A DNA stretch of 64,000 nucleotides from Desulfosudis oleivorans (GTDB taxonomy: Bacteria > Desulfobacterota > Desulfobacteria > Desulfobacterales > SURF-7): positions 310,001-374,000 of the forward strand of contig DYJC01000002.1 of NCBI GenBank assembly GCA_020723305.1, read 5' to 3'. The notes below the pieces were generated by a model. It searched no databases, was not told where the DNA came from, and saw only the letters and a program-made list of their open reading frames with translations. Shown here in pieces: positions 8,333 through 17,322 of the stretch. Position 1 is the first letter of the stretch; each line of letters opens with the position of its first letter. A program made the translations under genes and the position numbers.

Positions 8333-9649
8333 TCAGGAAGATCTCAAATACATGTCGATCATGCCTGTTATTGTTTTCCAGGTCTGAATCCTTTTTCTAT
8401 CATCTGTTTCCAGAAGTGTAATCCTGAAACCCTGTCTGGAGCAGCAGAACCCCGTAAGTGGAACTACACAAATTCCGGTCGCGCCCAATAAATAATAAAC
8501 AAAACGTTTATCCGGTTCGACATTCAATGCCTTTTCTTCCACAAAGGTTTTTGCCGCTTTGTTGTCAATGGGTAGATATTGTCTGCTGTTTAAAACATGA
8601 TCGTTAAACAGAATGGACATATAAAATGCACCCTGAGGCCTGGTGACGTGGATTCCTTTTACCTTTGAAAAGATTTCAAATGCTTCATTTGCTCGTTCTT
8701 CAAATACTTTATTCCGTTTTCTAAGGTGATCAATATACTGTGGATGACCCATAACCATTGGGATTGCATATTGGGGAAGACTGGTTGAACAGACTTCAAG
8801 CATTTTGGCGTTGGTGATGCTTTGGATATAGTGTTGAAAAACAGGATGTTTATCCTGGTTGAAAATTTCGATCCATCCACATCGGGCGCCTGGCCATGGA
8901 AATTCCTTTGAAATCCCTCGTAATGCAATGCCGGGAACTTCACCGATTATTTCACTTAAATGAACCGTTTCCGCACCATTGAATACAATATGAGCATAGA
9001 TTTCATCGCACAGCACAAAAATATTATATCTTCTTGCGATATCGATCATTTTTTCAAGCAATGGGCGCGGATAAACCGCTCCAGTGGGGTTATCCGGGTT
9101 GATCAGAAGCATTCCGGCAATGGAATCATTGTATTTTATTTTGTTTTCCAGATCTTCCAGATCCGGTATCCAGTTGTTATCCGGGTCCAGTTCATAGGTC
9201 AGATGATCATAACCGGAATGCGCCGCTTCTGCTGAGGAATGGGTGGAGTAAGCCGGCGAAGGGCCAATGACTCTTGCTTCTCTTCGCAGGTACGTGAATA
9301 TTTTGGCAACGGCATCCCCCAGACCATTAAAAAACAGGATATCCTCAGCGGTAATTTGATGCCCATCTCTTTTATTCACCTGCGCAGCCAGAAACTCCCG
9401 GGCCTCCAGAACGCCTTTTGTATCCACATAACCATAGGTTTTATCTTCAGCAGTGAGCTTGCAGATGATATCCTTGATCCATTGGGGAACTTTTTCTCCT
9501 TTTTGAACCGGGTCACCGATATTTTCCCATGTGATGGATACGCCCAGCTTTTCAAGGGCACGACCCACAGCGACAATTTTTCGGATTTCATAGGTAAGCT
9601 GTCCCCATCCCACATGTTCAATATTTCTTCGTAACGTGCTTTTTGTCAT
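8333..9649 (-). CDS. Pyridoxal-phosphate aminotransferase, class I/II
   Basis: A fold-type I aminotransferase of 438 residues. The PLP pocket is seen in INPDNPTGAVYP, LCDEIYAHIVF and GISKEFPWPGARCGW, where the Lys of SKEF forms the Schiff base. The N-terminal region (GRALEKLGV, ENIGDPVQKGE) matches alanine/aspartate-type enzymes, but the amino donor cannot be read from sequence. The gene stands alone: a DUF4258-like gene converges on its 3' end and a repeat lies upstream. The ribosome site (GTGAAAATATC) is weak. Confidence 0.88.
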   Translation of the reverse strand: MTKSTLRRNIEHVGWGQLTYEIRKIVAVGRALEKLGVSITWENIGDPVQKGEKVPQWIKDIICKLTAEDKTYGYVDTKGVLEAREFLAAQVNKRDGHQITAEDILFFNGLGDAVAKIFTYLRREARVIGPSPAYSTHSSAEAAHSGYDHLTYELDPDNNWIPDLEDLENKIKYNDSIAGMLLINPDNPTGAVYPRPLLEKMIDIARRYNIFVLCDEIYAHIVFNGAETVHLSEIIGEVPGIALRGISKEFPWPGARCGWIEIFNQDKHPVFQHYIQSITNAKMLEVCSTSLPQYAIPMVMGHPQYIDHLRKRNKVFEERANEAFEIFSKVKGIHVTRPQGAFYMSILFNDHVLNSRQYLPIDNKAAKTFVEEKALNVEPDKRFVYYLLGATGICVVPLTGFCCSRQGFRITLLETDDRKRIQTWKTITGMIDMYLRSS

Positions 9650-9778
9650 GATATTTTCACAGTTGTATTGTTTTTAAGTGTCGTTGCCAACCAGATTATT
9701 ATTCTATCTGAATTAAATAAGGTTATCTATATAGATAGATTCAGAGCGCTATGCAAGCGGAAAAATGGTTTTTAAAGA

Positions 9779-9943
9779 GAGCTGATTTCAAAACTATCAA
9801 AAGACATCACACCGGCGAAAGCCGGTGTCCAGAAAGGGGCCATAATACTGGATAGCGCTACGGTTGCGCCTATCGGCTTGGAAAACTGCACTGCGTGTCC
9901 GGCTTTCGCCGGAATGACGATAATATACTTTTGAAATTGGCTC
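9779..9943. repeat. Family A inverted-repeat element
   Basis: Left end GAGCTGATTTCAAAACTATC, right end TTTTGAAATTGGCTC, about 165 bp. The core is the inverted pair CACACCGGCGAAAGCCGGTG and CCGGCTTTCGCCGGAATGAC. It lies between the aminotransferase promoter side and the terminator of the downstream lipoprotein gene. Confidence 0.85.
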
Positions 9944-9972
9944 TATAGAATGTTTTTTAAAGGATTGACTTC

Positions 9973-10009
9973 CAAAAAAAAGGAAAGCGATCTTTTGGAT
10001 CGCTTTCCT
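9973..10009 (-). terminator. Rho-independent terminator of the lipoprotein gene
   Basis: On the minus strand GGAAAGCGATC, loop CAAAA, GATCGCTTTCC, then eight T residues. An 11-bp perfect stem with a U-tract about 30 bases after the stop codon of the 10040-11266 gene. Confidence 0.92.
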
Positions 10010-10039
10010 CGTTAACAATGTAATAGGTACTAACTGATT

Positions 10040-11266
10040 TTAGCTCTCGTCATCATTCAAGTTAACAACTCCGTTGACAGCACTTTCATCAAGAAGAGCA
10101 AGTTCGGTAAATACATTAATGAAGTCATCTCCATTGTCGTTTAACAGGGTAACTCGAACATTACCATAGGTAATGGTTGAATTGGTGGCAGTGCTTGGAA
10201 TACGGGTTTGGAAACCCGGTTTCAGGGTCAATCTCAGACCATCTGCTGAAAGTTCTTCAACAACTGCATCTGCACCACCAAAAAGTGCTCCGCTACCTTG
10301 GTTTGCAAGAACTCCAGTGATGTTGTTCGGCATAACCAGTTTTACAGGTCGACTGAATACAATATCCAACCAGCCGTTTGAACGGATGTCATCAGCATCC
10401 TGATTGGAAATGCTGACGATGTAGAGACCGTCTTCAACAGCATCACCAGGAACGAGATCCGCCATAGCTACAAACCGGACAATTGAAGCTGTTCCAACAA
10501 CGATCGTCGTTGTCGCTGACTGCCCGAGCTGAACACCATCGTGTTTAAATGGTAATACAGTATAATGGTAGCTTCCACCCAATACGAGATCTGCTCCATT
10601 GAAAAGTGCACGGCCTGTGTTATCAGTGGTTGCAGTAAGGACATTCAACTGGCCTGTAGAAGCGGTGATCGTATTGTTTTCCTCTGTAACACCATTATTG
10701 CTATTTGTATCAGGCTGCAGGGTTACAGTTGCGCCTATACATCTTTCATCATTATATTCTACATACACTTCTACGTCTGTTGCTGTTGCTCCCAGAGGGT
10801 ACATGTAGATGTTTCCGATATCGTTGTATACTGTATCAATCGTATTGTTGTTTCCGTCATCATCATCTAGATCATCATCCGGATTGGTTGCATCCGGAGT
10901 GTAATACCCTTCAAATCTCTGGTATCCGTCGAAGGTGACAGTGATTCTGTAGGTAACGCTGGCATTAACAGTTATCGGAATACCGACAAAGGCATAATCA
11001 CCTCCAAAGACAGTATCCGTTGCTGCTTTCTTTAAAACATTCGGGGTGTAATAGTTTGATCCCTGGGTTAATGTTACGGTCAGGCTGGGGCCGGTAAGCC
11101 GGGCACCGGTGGTTGCATCAAAAACCGTACCCTGAAGACTCATTGTCTTATTGAATTCATTGTTCGGGGTAGAGTTATCTGAAGTGGTAGCGGTTTCCGT
11201 ATCATCACAGCCCATAAACAATCCGATCATCATCATCGTAAGAACACAGACTAACAATTTTTTCAT
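10040..11266 (-). CDS. Predicted lipoprotein, carboxypeptidase-regulatory/Ig-like surface protein
   Basis: Function unknown. The N-terminus is a lipoprotein signal (MKKLLVCVLTMMMIGLFMGC, Cys followed by Asp-Asp). The next part, with MSLQGTVFDATTGARLTGP and TYRITVTFDGYQRF, looks like a beta-sandwich of the CarboxypepD-regulatory or Ig-like kind. An acidic Asn/Asp linker (DDDLDDDDGNNN) follows, then a further beta-rich half (DIVFSRPVKLVMPNN, RVTLLNDNGDD). A role at the cell surface or in the periplasm is inferred. GGAGGATG lies just upstream of the ATG. A strong terminator follows, so it is monocistronic. Upstream is about 1.1 kb without recognisable genes. Confidence 0.75.
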   Translation of the reverse strand: MKKLLVCVLTMMMIGLFMGCDDTETATTSDNSTPNNEFNKTMSLQGTVFDATTGARLTGPSLTVTLTQGSNYYTPNVLKKAATDTVFGGDYAFVGIPITVNASVTYRITVTFDGYQRFEGYYTPDATNPDDDLDDDDGNNNTIDTVYNDIGNIYMYPLGATATDVEVYVEYNDERCIGATVTLQPDTNSNNGVTEENNTITASTGQLNVLTATTDNTGRALFNGADLVLGGSYHYTVLPFKHDGVQLGQSATTTIVVGTASIVRFVAMADLVPGDAVEDGLYIVSISNQDADDIRSNGWLDIVFSRPVKLVMPNNITGVLANQGSGALFGGADAVVEELSADGLRLTLKPGFQTRIPSTATNSTITYGNVRVTLLNDNGDDFINVFTELALLDESAVNGVVNLNDDES

Positions 11267-12354
11267 TTTTCATCCTCCTATTCAATTGGTGATATTTCAA
11301 TTAAAAAAGCGCAATAACACAATTTTGAAGTTTACGTTACTTGCTTTCTGTTAACTACCGATTTCCAATACACCTCCTTCCCCAAAATAAGGTGGACCTC
11401 TTTTTGTTGATATAAAAATTTTTTTATATCGTAAAATTATTTTCATAAAATAATCAACCCGCCAATATCTTCTGCTGTCGTAGGAGATTTTTTATTTACA
11501 TACCCCTCCTCCCTTCTTGGCGGAAGTACACGATAACTATTACCAAATAGTTTCCTTAAAAAAACAATAAGGTCATCTTTGTCTTGCCCATTGCCTGCAG
11601 TATCCGGATTATGTTCCACCGTCTGTGATTTGGGCATTGTGATCTGTAAGTTATCGATGAAGCATGTATGATTGGTTATTGAAACCATATGATATAATCG
11701 TTAACCGAATGAAATCATGAAAAAATAAATAGTTAGATAGTATAAAACGATTATTGTTACAATTATCTAATGGCCGTTAATTTATCAAATTGGATATAAA
11801 AAGTTTTTTTTGTCAGGTACTTTGGTTGAATTTTAAAAGTACAGTCTCTTATATACATACTTTTTAATTTTTTCAAACCCTAAAATTATGAAAATAAATA
11901 AATAAAGCAAAAAAAAGAATTTATTCCCTCTCTGTCGGCAAATTGTAATGAAAAAAATATCAAAATTATTTTTATGTATGGGGTATATCGGAAAGATTAT
12001 TGTATGTCAATCAAATTAAGACCACAATATATTGAATATTAGTTGTCGGAATTTAATCTGGCTTGAATTCCTTATTATCGTGAAGTTTATAATAAAAAAT
12101 TTTATGGCCAATTACAACCTTTTTTTCTTTTTATTTTATGGGGATAATAATCTGAAATGCATTTGAAAAGAAAAAAACGGAGTTGATTCAATCTTTGCAT
12201 AATTTAAAATATGTGGTAAGGGTTACCCTCGAAACAGCCGTATATACCAATCTGGGGGAGACCAGTCCGGATTAATAAGGAACACCCGCATGATTTCATC
12301 ATATATAGTGGAGATAGAATTTATTTGAGAGTCGGATATCACGATATTTAGGAG
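11267..12354. other. AT-rich noncoding stretch, 1.1 kb
   Basis: No convincing coding sequence on either strand; the only open frame of note (81 codons, minus, 11443-11688) lacks a ribosome site and recognisable similarity. Runs of A/T dominate 11700-12200. A more GC-rich patch at about 12210-12300 includes the palindrome AGGGTTACCCT and CTGGGGGAGACCAG, which could be part of a structured RNA, but I could not assign it. The promoter of the lipoprotein gene must lie at its left end. Confidence 0.5.
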
Positions 12355-12452
12355 TGGCGGAAGTGCATGGGAATCGAACCCACCCGAGACGGTTTCAGCG
12401 CCTCACACCGGATTTGAAGTCCGGGAGCCTCACCAGTAAGCTGCGCACTTCC
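12355..12452 (-). tRNA. selC: tRNA-Sec (anticodon TCA)
   Basis: A 98-base selenocysteine tRNA with encoded CCA. The acceptor stem is eight base pairs (GGAAGTGC with GCACTTCC), the anticodon stem-loop is CCGGA-CTTCAAA-TCCGG giving anticodon TCA, there is a long variable arm (about GTGAGGCGCTGAAACCGTCTC) and a T arm GTGGG-TTCGATT-CCCAT. The eight-pair acceptor and long extra arm are diagnostic. It implies that the organism reads UGA as selenocysteine in some genes. It has its own promoter and is divergent from the M20 peptidase gene. Confidence 0.97.
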
Positions 12453-12464
12453 ATTAGGGATGCT

Positions 12465-12494
12465 ACTATAGTATTCTTCTCTTTTTTCTGTCAA
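12465..12494 (-). promoter_or_regulatory. Sigma-70-type promoter of tRNA-Sec
   Basis: On the minus strand TTGACA, an 18-base spacer, then TATAGT, ending 12 bases before the first base of the mature tRNA. It overlaps the region just upstream of the divergent peptidase start at 12503. Confidence 0.8.
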
Positions 12495-12502
12495 TCAAAT
12501 TT

Positions 12503-13660
12503 ATGGATAATGAGTATACTGAAATGATTAATACAGAACGTTTGACAAATCTATTCACTCGAATTGTGGCAATTGACAGTATCTCCGGTCACGAACAAGC
12601 CATATCGGTTGAAATACAAAAAATCACCCAGGATTTAGGGGCAGTCTGTGAGACGGATAGTTCCGGCAGGAACACCGGCAGCAATACTGGCAACTTGATA
12701 TTGAAATTTAAAGGAAGCAGACCTGGTAAGCCTCTTTTATTAAGCGCTCACATGGATACGGTCGAACCTGGGTGCGGAATCAAACCCAGGCTGCAAGATG
12801 GTATTTTTTCCAGTGACGGCAGCACTATTTTAGGCGCGGATGATAAAAGTGCGATTGCGATTATTCTAGAGGTAATAACCGTCCTGATTGAGAATCAATT
12901 GCCCCATTGCCCTCTTGAATTTGTCCTGACAACCTGTGAAGAAGCCGGACTACAGGGTGCAAAGCATCTTGATTTTAGCTTGATATCCGCTACCCAAGGA
13001 TATGTTTTGGATACTTCGGATACAGGGATAATCGTTACAAGAGCACCGGCAGCCAATCGACTGGAGTTTAAAATCATCGGGAAAGATGCTCACGCCGGCG
13101 TTGCCCCGGAGGAAGGTATTAACGCGATTTACTATGCTTCGAAAGCTATTGCAGGACTTGAACTGGGAAGGATTGACCATGAGACGACATGCAATATCGG
13201 TGTAATAACGGGGGGCATAGCGACAAATATTATACCCAATATGGTTACTGTGCGCGGAGAGGTGAGGAGTCATAACAATAAAAAATTGGAAATAGAAACA
13301 GAACGAATTCTAAAATCGTTTCAAAATGCAGTGAAATCCAAGACAGCGAACGAAGACCAGCCTGAACTACCCCGGCTGGAATATAGCATAGAAAACGATT
13401 TTCCTCTTACAAATATCCCCGAGGATCATTCTGTCATTACGATCGCACAACAGGCTGCAAAAAATCTTGGCCGGACGCTGAAACTCAAATCAACAGGGGG
13501 TGGTTCAGATGCCAATATTTTTTTTGAAAATGGAATTATGGCTGGGGTGATTGGTACTGGGATGACGGATATGCATACTGTCAGGGAATCGATCAAATTA
13601 GAAGACATGGTTCAAACGGCAAACCTTTTATTGGAGATCATCAGACTGTATTCCGAATAA
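12503..13660 (+). CDS. M20 family metallopeptidase, peptidase T-like
   Basis: A 385-residue two-zinc exopeptidase of the M20/PepT group. Zinc-site motifs are in order: SAHMDTV (His and the Asp two residues on), LGADDKS (bridging Asp), TCEEAGLQG (catalytic Glu pair), DTSDTG (Asp ligand) and MTDMHTVRE near the C-terminus (His ligand). The lid domain (KDAHAGVAPEEG) lies in the middle. It is probably cytoplasmic, releasing N-terminal residues from small peptides. Ribosome site weak; a second ATG seven codons in is possible. It is followed after 84 bases by larC. Confidence 0.9.
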   Translation: MDNEYTEMINTERLTNLFTRIVAIDSISGHEQAISVEIQKITQDLGAVCETDSSGRNTGSNTGNLILKFKGSRPGKPLLLSAHMDTVEPGCGIKPRLQDGIFSSDGSTILGADDKSAIAIILEVITVLIENQLPHCPLEFVLTTCEEAGLQGAKHLDFSLISATQGYVLDTSDTGIIVTRAPAANRLEFKIIGKDAHAGVAPEEGINAIYYASKAIAGLELGRIDHETTCNIGVITGGIATNIIPNMVTVRGEVRSHNNKKLEIETERILKSFQNAVKSKTANEDQPELPRLEYSIENDFPLTNIPEDHSVITIAQQAAKNLGRTLKLKSTGGGSDANIFFENGIMAGVIGTGMTDMHTVRESIKLEDMVQTANLLLEIIRLYSE

Positions 13661-13744
13661 ATAGAATATCGATGATTACTCTTATGAAGATACGGATGGG
13701 CTTTACGAAAACAAGGAAAATCATTCATTTCAGGATATCAATCC

Positions 13745-14920
13745 ATGTATGCATATATTGACTGTTTTTCAGGGATAAGCGGCGATATGACGCTTGCCGC
13801 ATTTGTAGATCTGGGTGTACCGGTTTCATTTTTAAATGATTCCATAAGCCGAATCCTACCGCAAGAAGATTTTTGTATCGAAGAAGGGGTTGTTACTCGT
13901 AATGGAATTCAGGCCAGAAATATTATTGTAAATGAACGAAAGGGAGTTTCGTCAAGGGATTATGCGGAGATTCGATCCTTGCTCAATGCAGGTGATATTC
14001 CGAATTTTGTAAAAGAGACGAGTCTGGAAATTTTTTCCAGAATTGCCCAGGCAGAGGCAAAAATTCATGGATGTCCCATTGATAAAGTACATTTTCATGA
14101 AGTCGGAGGGGTGGATGCGATTGTGGATATCACCGGCACAGCTTTTTGTGTGGATTTTTTAAAACTTACTTCTATATCGGCCTCAAGGATTCCTCTTGGT
14201 AATGGTTTTGTAACCTGTAGTCATGGCAAATTGCCGGTTCCGGCTCCTGCAACTCTTGAAATTTTGAAAAATATTCCAGTCCGGGGTACGGATATCCAGC
14301 ATGAACTTGTCACACCGACTGGCGCTGCGATCATTGCATCCCTGGCAACGTCATTTCATAGTATTCCGGATATGCAGATTGAAAGAATCGGATATGGCGC
14401 GGGAAAACGGGATACGGGAAACATTCCCAATCTGTTGCGGATCATAACCGGTAGTAAAAACAAAGAAACGTATGGCCGAACAACGGAATGGGTTGTGGTG
14501 GTGGAAACCTGTATTGATGACATGAATCCGGAAATATTTACCTTTCTTATGGAAAGGCTGTTTGAAGATGGCGCCCTGGATGTATGTTGGGTTCCGGTCT
14601 ACATGAAAAAAAATCGACCCGGTACAATGATACAGGTTGTTTGCAAAGAGAATAACCGGAAAAAGATCGTCGATAGGATATTGATGGAGACAACAACATC
14701 CGGAGTAAGGTTTTACGAATCTGAACGATTTATCCTTGATCGCCGTATCGTGGAGATTGACACTTCCTATGGGAAGCTGCAGGCGAAACAGATCACCAAA
14801 CCGGATGGAACCAATCTGATTGTTCCGGAATATGAGGTGTGCCGTAAGATTGCCATTGAAAAGAATATCCCAGTTCGAGTTGTGTTTGAAACGATTTGCC
14901 GTGAGAACCATGGGAAATGA
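13745..14920 (+). CDS. larC: LarC, nickel-pincer cofactor nickel insertase
   Basis: Inserts nickel into pyridinium-3,5-bisthiocarboxylic acid mononucleotide to make the lactate-racemase type cofactor. The N-terminus MYAYIDCFSGISGDM is the family hallmark, followed by HFHEVGGVDAIVDI and VTPTGAAIIASL; the C-terminal half (ETCIDDMNPE, KKNRPGTMIQV, ETTTSGVRF) is the second LarC domain. It is one continuous frame of 391 residues, unlike lactobacilli where larC1/larC2 are joined by frameshift. larB, larE and larA are not in the window. It overlaps pgpA by four bases (ATGA). Confidence 0.95.
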   Translation: MYAYIDCFSGISGDMTLAAFVDLGVPVSFLNDSISRILPQEDFCIEEGVVTRNGIQARNIIVNERKGVSSRDYAEIRSLLNAGDIPNFVKETSLEIFSRIAQAEAKIHGCPIDKVHFHEVGGVDAIVDITGTAFCVDFLKLTSISASRIPLGNGFVTCSHGKLPVPAPATLEILKNIPVRGTDIQHELVTPTGAAIIASLATSFHSIPDMQIERIGYGAGKRDTGNIPNLLRIITGSKNKETYGRTTEWVVVVETCIDDMNPEIFTFLMERLFEDGALDVCWVPVYMKKNRPGTMIQVVCKENNRKKIVDRILMETTTSGVRFYESERFILDRRIVEIDTSYGKLQAKQITKPDGTNLIVPEYEVCRKIAIEKNIPVRVVFETICRENHGK

Positions 14921-15369
14921 AATTTACGGATAAATGGATCATTTTTCTTGCAACCGGGTTTTATTCCGGGAAGGCACCATTTGCTCCCGGGACATTCGGG
15001 ACCGGTGTTGGTTTGATTTTTTGTTTTATTTTGTCCAAAGCCAACACGTTACTAATGGCATTCAGCTGTTTTTTCGTTATTTTTTTATCTATTATAATAG
15101 CCGGAAAAGCGGAGTCCTTATTGGAGATTCAAGATCCGGGCGAGATTGTAATCGACGAGATCGCAGGAATAATAATAACACTGGCAGGTATTCCTTTCAC
15201 TTTCTTATCTGTGACAGTTGGTTTTTTTTTATTTCGCTTTTTAGATATTTTGAAACCCTTTCCGATCCGGAATATTGAAAAAAAATTGTCAGGCGGGGTT
15301 GGCATTGTAATGGATGATATCGTGGCTGGTGTTATGGCGAATATTGTATTGCGAATCATTTTTTTTTAA
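14917..15369 (+). CDS. pgpA: Phosphatidylglycerophosphatase A
   Basis: A 150-residue membrane phosphatase that makes phosphatidylglycerol from its phosphate precursor. The motifs GKAPFAPGTFGT, VIDEIAG, FRFLDILKPFPI and VMDDIVAGV are in the usual order with about four membrane segments. The ATGA overlap with larC shows translational coupling. Confidence 0.93.
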   Translation: MKFTDKWIIFLATGFYSGKAPFAPGTFGTGVGLIFCFILSKANTLLMAFSCFFVIFLSIIIAGKAESLLEIQDPGEIVIDEIAGIIITLAGIPFTFLSVTVGFFLFRFLDILKPFPIRNIEKKLSGGVGIVMDDIVAGVMANIVLRIIFF

Positions 15370-15381
15370 TGAGTAATCCAT

Positions 15382-15963
15382 ATGAATCGTATACGTGCGT
15401 TTATTGCTTTTGATCTGCCCAAAGACATATTGGAATCCATTGGGAATGTTCAGGCGCAAGTAAAGAAAAGAGGAGTGAAATTCAGATGGGCGCCATTTGA
15501 AAATATTCATTTAACAATGAAGTTTATCGGTGATATTCATGTAGACTTGGTCGATAAGGTTTCAAACATGATGGCTGAATCTGCGGAAGGTTTCAGCACC
15601 ATTTCACTTTATGCAAACGGTATTGGAGTTTTTCCCGGACTGCATCGTCCAAGGGTTCTATGGATTGGTATAGATGGTGAGATTGACCGGCTTTACCGAT
15701 TACAAAAAACACTTGACGAGAAACTGAATATGATCGGGATTCCGACCGAGAAAAGACCTTTTAAAGGACATCTTACAATCGGAAGAGCAAAAGAAGGCAT
15801 GAATATGGAATCACTGAAAGAAACTCTCCGCGCTTTTTATGATTTCCAAACCAGGCCATTTGGAATCAATGAGATGAAACTGTTTCAAAGTGAATTATCG
15901 CCGACAGGGGCAGTATACTCCTGTATCAAGAGCGTTGCCCTTTCCAAAGAGATGGAATTGTAA
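15382..15963 (+). CDS. thpR: RNA 2',3'-cyclic phosphodiesterase
   Basis: A 2H-family phosphoesterase (193 residues) that opens 2',3'-cyclic phosphates in RNA. The two HxT catalytic motifs are HLTMKFIG and HLTIGRAK, with MNRIRAFIAFDLP at the start as in LigT/ThpR. Twelve bases after pgpA, so part of the larC-pgpA-thpR unit. Confidence 0.93.
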   Translation: MNRIRAFIAFDLPKDILESIGNVQAQVKKRGVKFRWAPFENIHLTMKFIGDIHVDLVDKVSNMMAESAEGFSTISLYANGIGVFPGLHRPRVLWIGIDGEIDRLYRLQKTLDEKLNMIGIPTEKRPFKGHLTIGRAKEGMNMESLKETLRAFYDFQTRPFGINEMKLFQSELSPTGAVYSCIKSVALSKEMEL

Positions 15964-16064
15964 GCCGGTTTGAAAAGTTTACATTCAATATTCTTTGCGT
16001 AACAGTTTCGGTTACACCCGGAATTATATAGCGGATTGCTTTAAGGTTAATTTAATAGTATAGG

Positions 16065-16208
16065 AAGCCAATTTCAAAAGTCTGTTGTTGTAGTTCCGTC
16101 AAAAGAAGGGACAGGAAGTAAAGCGTAACACCATCCCGTATTTTCAGTTCTTTTCTGGACATCGGCTTTCGCTGGTGTGACGCTTTTTAACCGTTTTGAA
16201 ATTGACTC
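16065..16208. repeat. Family A inverted-repeat element, reverse orientation
   Basis: Runs from AAGCCAATTTCAAAAGTCTG to CGTTTTGAAATTGACTC, with the core in the opposite order to other copies (GTAGTTCCGTC left, GCTGGTGTGACG right). About 144 bp, between thpR and recA. Confidence 0.82.
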
Positions 16209-16260
16209 TAATGATCTCTATTTATTTTAAAGGAATGCGAATCACCTTCAGGAGGAGAGT

Positions 16261-17292
16261 ATGAACAATTCCATAAACAAAGACAAGGCTATAGAATCGG
16301 CAATGAGCCAGATTGAGCGACAGTTTGGAAAAGGTGCCATCATGAAACTGGGCAGTGGCACCGTTATCGAAGTGCCTGTGATATCAACTGGTTCACTTGC
16401 GCTTGATAAAGCGCTCGGTATTGGTGGACTCCCAAGAGGAAGGATCGTTGAAATTTATGGTCCGGAATCATCCGGAAAAACAACCCTCGCCCTTCATAGT
16501 GTTGCTGAAGCCCAGAAAAAGGGGGGTGTAGCTGCGTTTATTGATGCTGAACACGCGCTTGATATAGCGTATGCAAAAAACCTGGGTGTGAATTGTGATG
16601 AGTTGTTGGTGTCACAGCCTGATACCGGAGAACAAGCATTGGAGATTGCGGATATGCTTATCCGGAGTGGTGCAATCGATATTTTGGTCATCGACTCCGT
16701 GGCAGCACTTGTTCCAAGGGCTGAGATTGAAGGAGAGATGGGGGATTCTCATATGGGACTTCAGGCACGGCTGATGTCTCAAGCCCTGAGGAAATTAACC
16801 GGAACCATTGGGAAAACAATGACGTGTCTGGTTTTTATTAATCAAATACGTATGAAGATCGGGGTTGTATTCGGGAATCCTGAAACAACAACCGGAGGAA
16901 ATGCGCTGAAATTCTATTCATCCGTAAGGCTAGATGTAAGGAGAGCCAGCGCCATTAAAAATGGTACGGATGTTGTCGGCAGTCGAACCAAGGTTAAGGT
17001 TGTTAAAAATAAAATGGCATCCCCTTTCAAGGATGCTGAATTTGATATCATGTATGGAGAGGGGATATCCAAAAGTGGCGATCTGCTTGATATGGGGGTA
17101 TTGACCGGAACCGTTGAAAAAAGCGGGGCTTGGTATTCATACAATGGAGAGAGAATTGGGCAGGGAAGAGAAAATGTAAAAGTGTTTTTCGATGAGCATA
17201 TTGATATTTATAATGAATTATATAAAAAAGTGCAGGAAGATTTAGGGCTTGTCAAAAAAGAGGAAGCTTCCGAAGAGACTGGAAAAAAATAA
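16261..17292 (+). CDS. recA: Recombinase RecA
   Basis: 343 residues with Walker [30 protein letters not shown], the L2 loop [15 protein letters not shown], and the usual acidic/basic C-terminus. Mediates homologous recombination and triggers LexA cleavage. An excellent ribosome site (AGGAGGAGA) precedes the ATG. I did not find a clear LexA box, but the region upstream is only about 50 bases before the repeat element. alaS follows within 30 bases, an order common in Deltaproteobacteria. Confidence 0.98.
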   Translation: MNNSINKDKAIESAMSQIERQFGKGAIMKLGSGTVIEVPVISTGSLALDKALGIGGLPRGRIVEIYGPESSGKTTLALHSVAEAQKKGGVAAFIDAEHALDIAYAKNLGVNCDELLVSQPDTGEQALEIADMLIRSGAIDILVIDSVAALVPRAEIEGEMGDSHMGLQARLMSQALRKLTGTIGKTMTCLVFINQIRMKIGVVFGNPETTTGGNALKFYSSVRLDVRRASAIKNGTDVVGSRTKVKVVKNKMASPFKDAEFDIMYGEGISKSGDLLDMGVLTGTVEKSGAWYSYNGERIGQGRENVKVFFDEHIDIYNELYKKVQEDLGLVKKEEASEETGKK

Positions 17293-17322
17293 AGCTATAA
17301 GGGTTATGGATTGGAGTACCAA

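Noticed and set aside
8315-8346. Hairpin GAGATC...GATCTC as a bidirectional terminator
   Set aside because: The stem is broken by mismatches, overlaps the end of the aminotransferase gene and lacks a T-run.
11443-11688. Minus-strand open frame of 81 codons in the long noncoding stretch
   Set aside because: No ribosome site, no recognisable similarity and compositional features of noncoding DNA.
12210-12300. Possible SRP or 6S RNA gene
   Set aside because: The conserved SRP loop and 6S open-complex-like structure could not be found; left as unassigned.
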